A stretch of DNA of 13,344 bases, taken from NCBI GenBank assembly GCA_005877365.1, contig VBPP01000117.1, positions 1-13,344 on the forward strand, read 5' to 3'. This stretch comes from Nitrososphaerota archaeon. GTDB lineage: Archaea > Thermoproteota > Nitrososphaeria > Nitrososphaerales > Gagatemarchaeaceae. Below, one piece after another: positions 13,092 through 13,344 of the stretch. The notes under the pieces were generated by a model that was not told where the DNA came from, searched no databases, and saw only the letters and a list, made by a program, of their open reading frames with translations. Position numbers and translations under genes: made by a program. Position 1 is the first letter of the stretch. Every line of letters begins with the position of its first letter.

Positions 13092-13333
13092 TCTGCCGCT
13101 TCTCTGCGATGCTCTCTGTCTAATTCTCGGACAGCGCGGATTAGCTTATCCCTGTGGGCACGGCCACTGCCGAAGAGCTCCTTCAGAGGCGGAACCCGTA
13201 GCAGTACAGGTCCTTGATCGGTCTCGAAGAAAATGACTTTGTCACCCTCCTTGATGCCGTACTTCCTGCGTATGCTCGCGGGAATGTTGATCATACTCTT
13301 ACTCGTGACCGTCGCGGTCTCGGTCATTACCAT
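13088..13333 (-). CDS. vapB: AbrB/SpoVT-fold antitoxin (VapB-like)
   Basis: An 81-residue protein starting MVMTETATVTSKSMINIPAS. The swapped-hairpin AbrB DNA-binding domain covers about residues 5-50: ATVTSKSMINIPASIRRKYG and IKEGDKVIFFETDQGPVLLR are standard. The C-terminal part (PPLKELFGSGRAHRDKLIRA and so on) is charged and would wrap the toxin. Such antitoxins neutralise the PIN RNase and repress their own operon. The ATG at 13333 or the one at 13327 may be used; both keep the domain. The 3' end overlaps vapC in ATGA, so translation is coupled. The gene is intact although its toxin is broken; the promoter is outside the window. Confidence 0.88.
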   Translation of the reverse strand: MVMTETATVTSKSMINIPASIRRKYGIKEGDKVIFFETDQGPVLLRVPPLKELFGSGRAHRDKLIRAVRELDREHRREAAE

Positions 13334-13344
13334 GCATAATAGGA

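Noticed and set aside
1..13344. CRISPR array, insertion sequence or phage module
   Set aside because: No regularly spaced repeats, transposase, integrase or structural phage genes were seen on either strand.

Overview
The window looks like a piece of an archaeal chromosome from a GC-rich, probably uncultured lineage. The pointers are TATA-like boxes about 27-31 bp in front of start codons (apparently leaderless or near-leaderless transcripts), frequent TTG/GTG starts, AGG-rich arginine codons, a substrate-binding protein anchored by an N-terminal membrane segment rather than a bacterial lipobox, and archaeal-flavoured PIN/AbrB and AAA-ATPase families. No rRNA, tRNA or other taxonomic marker is present, so the lineage is left open.

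Layout: (1) 1-1341: the tail of an unidentified gene entering from the left, a tautomerase-superfamily enzyme (minus), and a PIN-domain gene (plus) whose 5' end is lost and abuts a relic of a vapC 3' end. (2) 1447-5889: a complete branched-chain/polar amino acid ABC transporter operon on the minus strand, transcribed livK-livH-livM-livG-livF, whose last gene livF carries an internal deletion plus frameshift. (3) 5890-7320: small or doubtful reading frames, including a CxxC protein without a start codon and a frameshifted single-motif LAGLIDADG protein. (4) 7393-8349: an intact threonine/serine dehydratase preceded by a perfect inverted repeat. (5) 8400-11000: an AAA-ATPase pseudogene, a C-terminal isochorismatase-family fragment, an intact SelA-like PLP enzyme with a clear promoter, and C-terminal relics of a threonine synthase and a polysaccharide deacetylase. 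(6) 11011-11939: an isoaspartyl peptidase/asparaginase broken by a frameshift near its N-terminus. (7) 12343-13333: a small membrane protein and a vapBC-like toxin-antitoxin pair in which the toxin is interrupted by an internal deletion plus frameshift.

Functionally the intact genes point to amino acid uptake and breakdown (Liv transporter, threonine dehydratase, SelA-like PLP enzyme, possibly the asparaginase). The most striking property is decay: about half of the recognisable genes are truncated, frameshifted or internally deleted. Three junctions share one geometry: two divergently oriented genes have both lost their 5' ends and now meet head to head, as expected from deletions that removed shared divergent promoter regions. 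A 79-bp imperfect repeat (77% identical, about 11.8 kb apart) links the decayed vapC near the right end with the vapC relic near the left end. Some single-base frameshifts could be sequencing or assembly errors; the larger deletions and truncations are harder to explain that way, although mis-assembly is not excluded.
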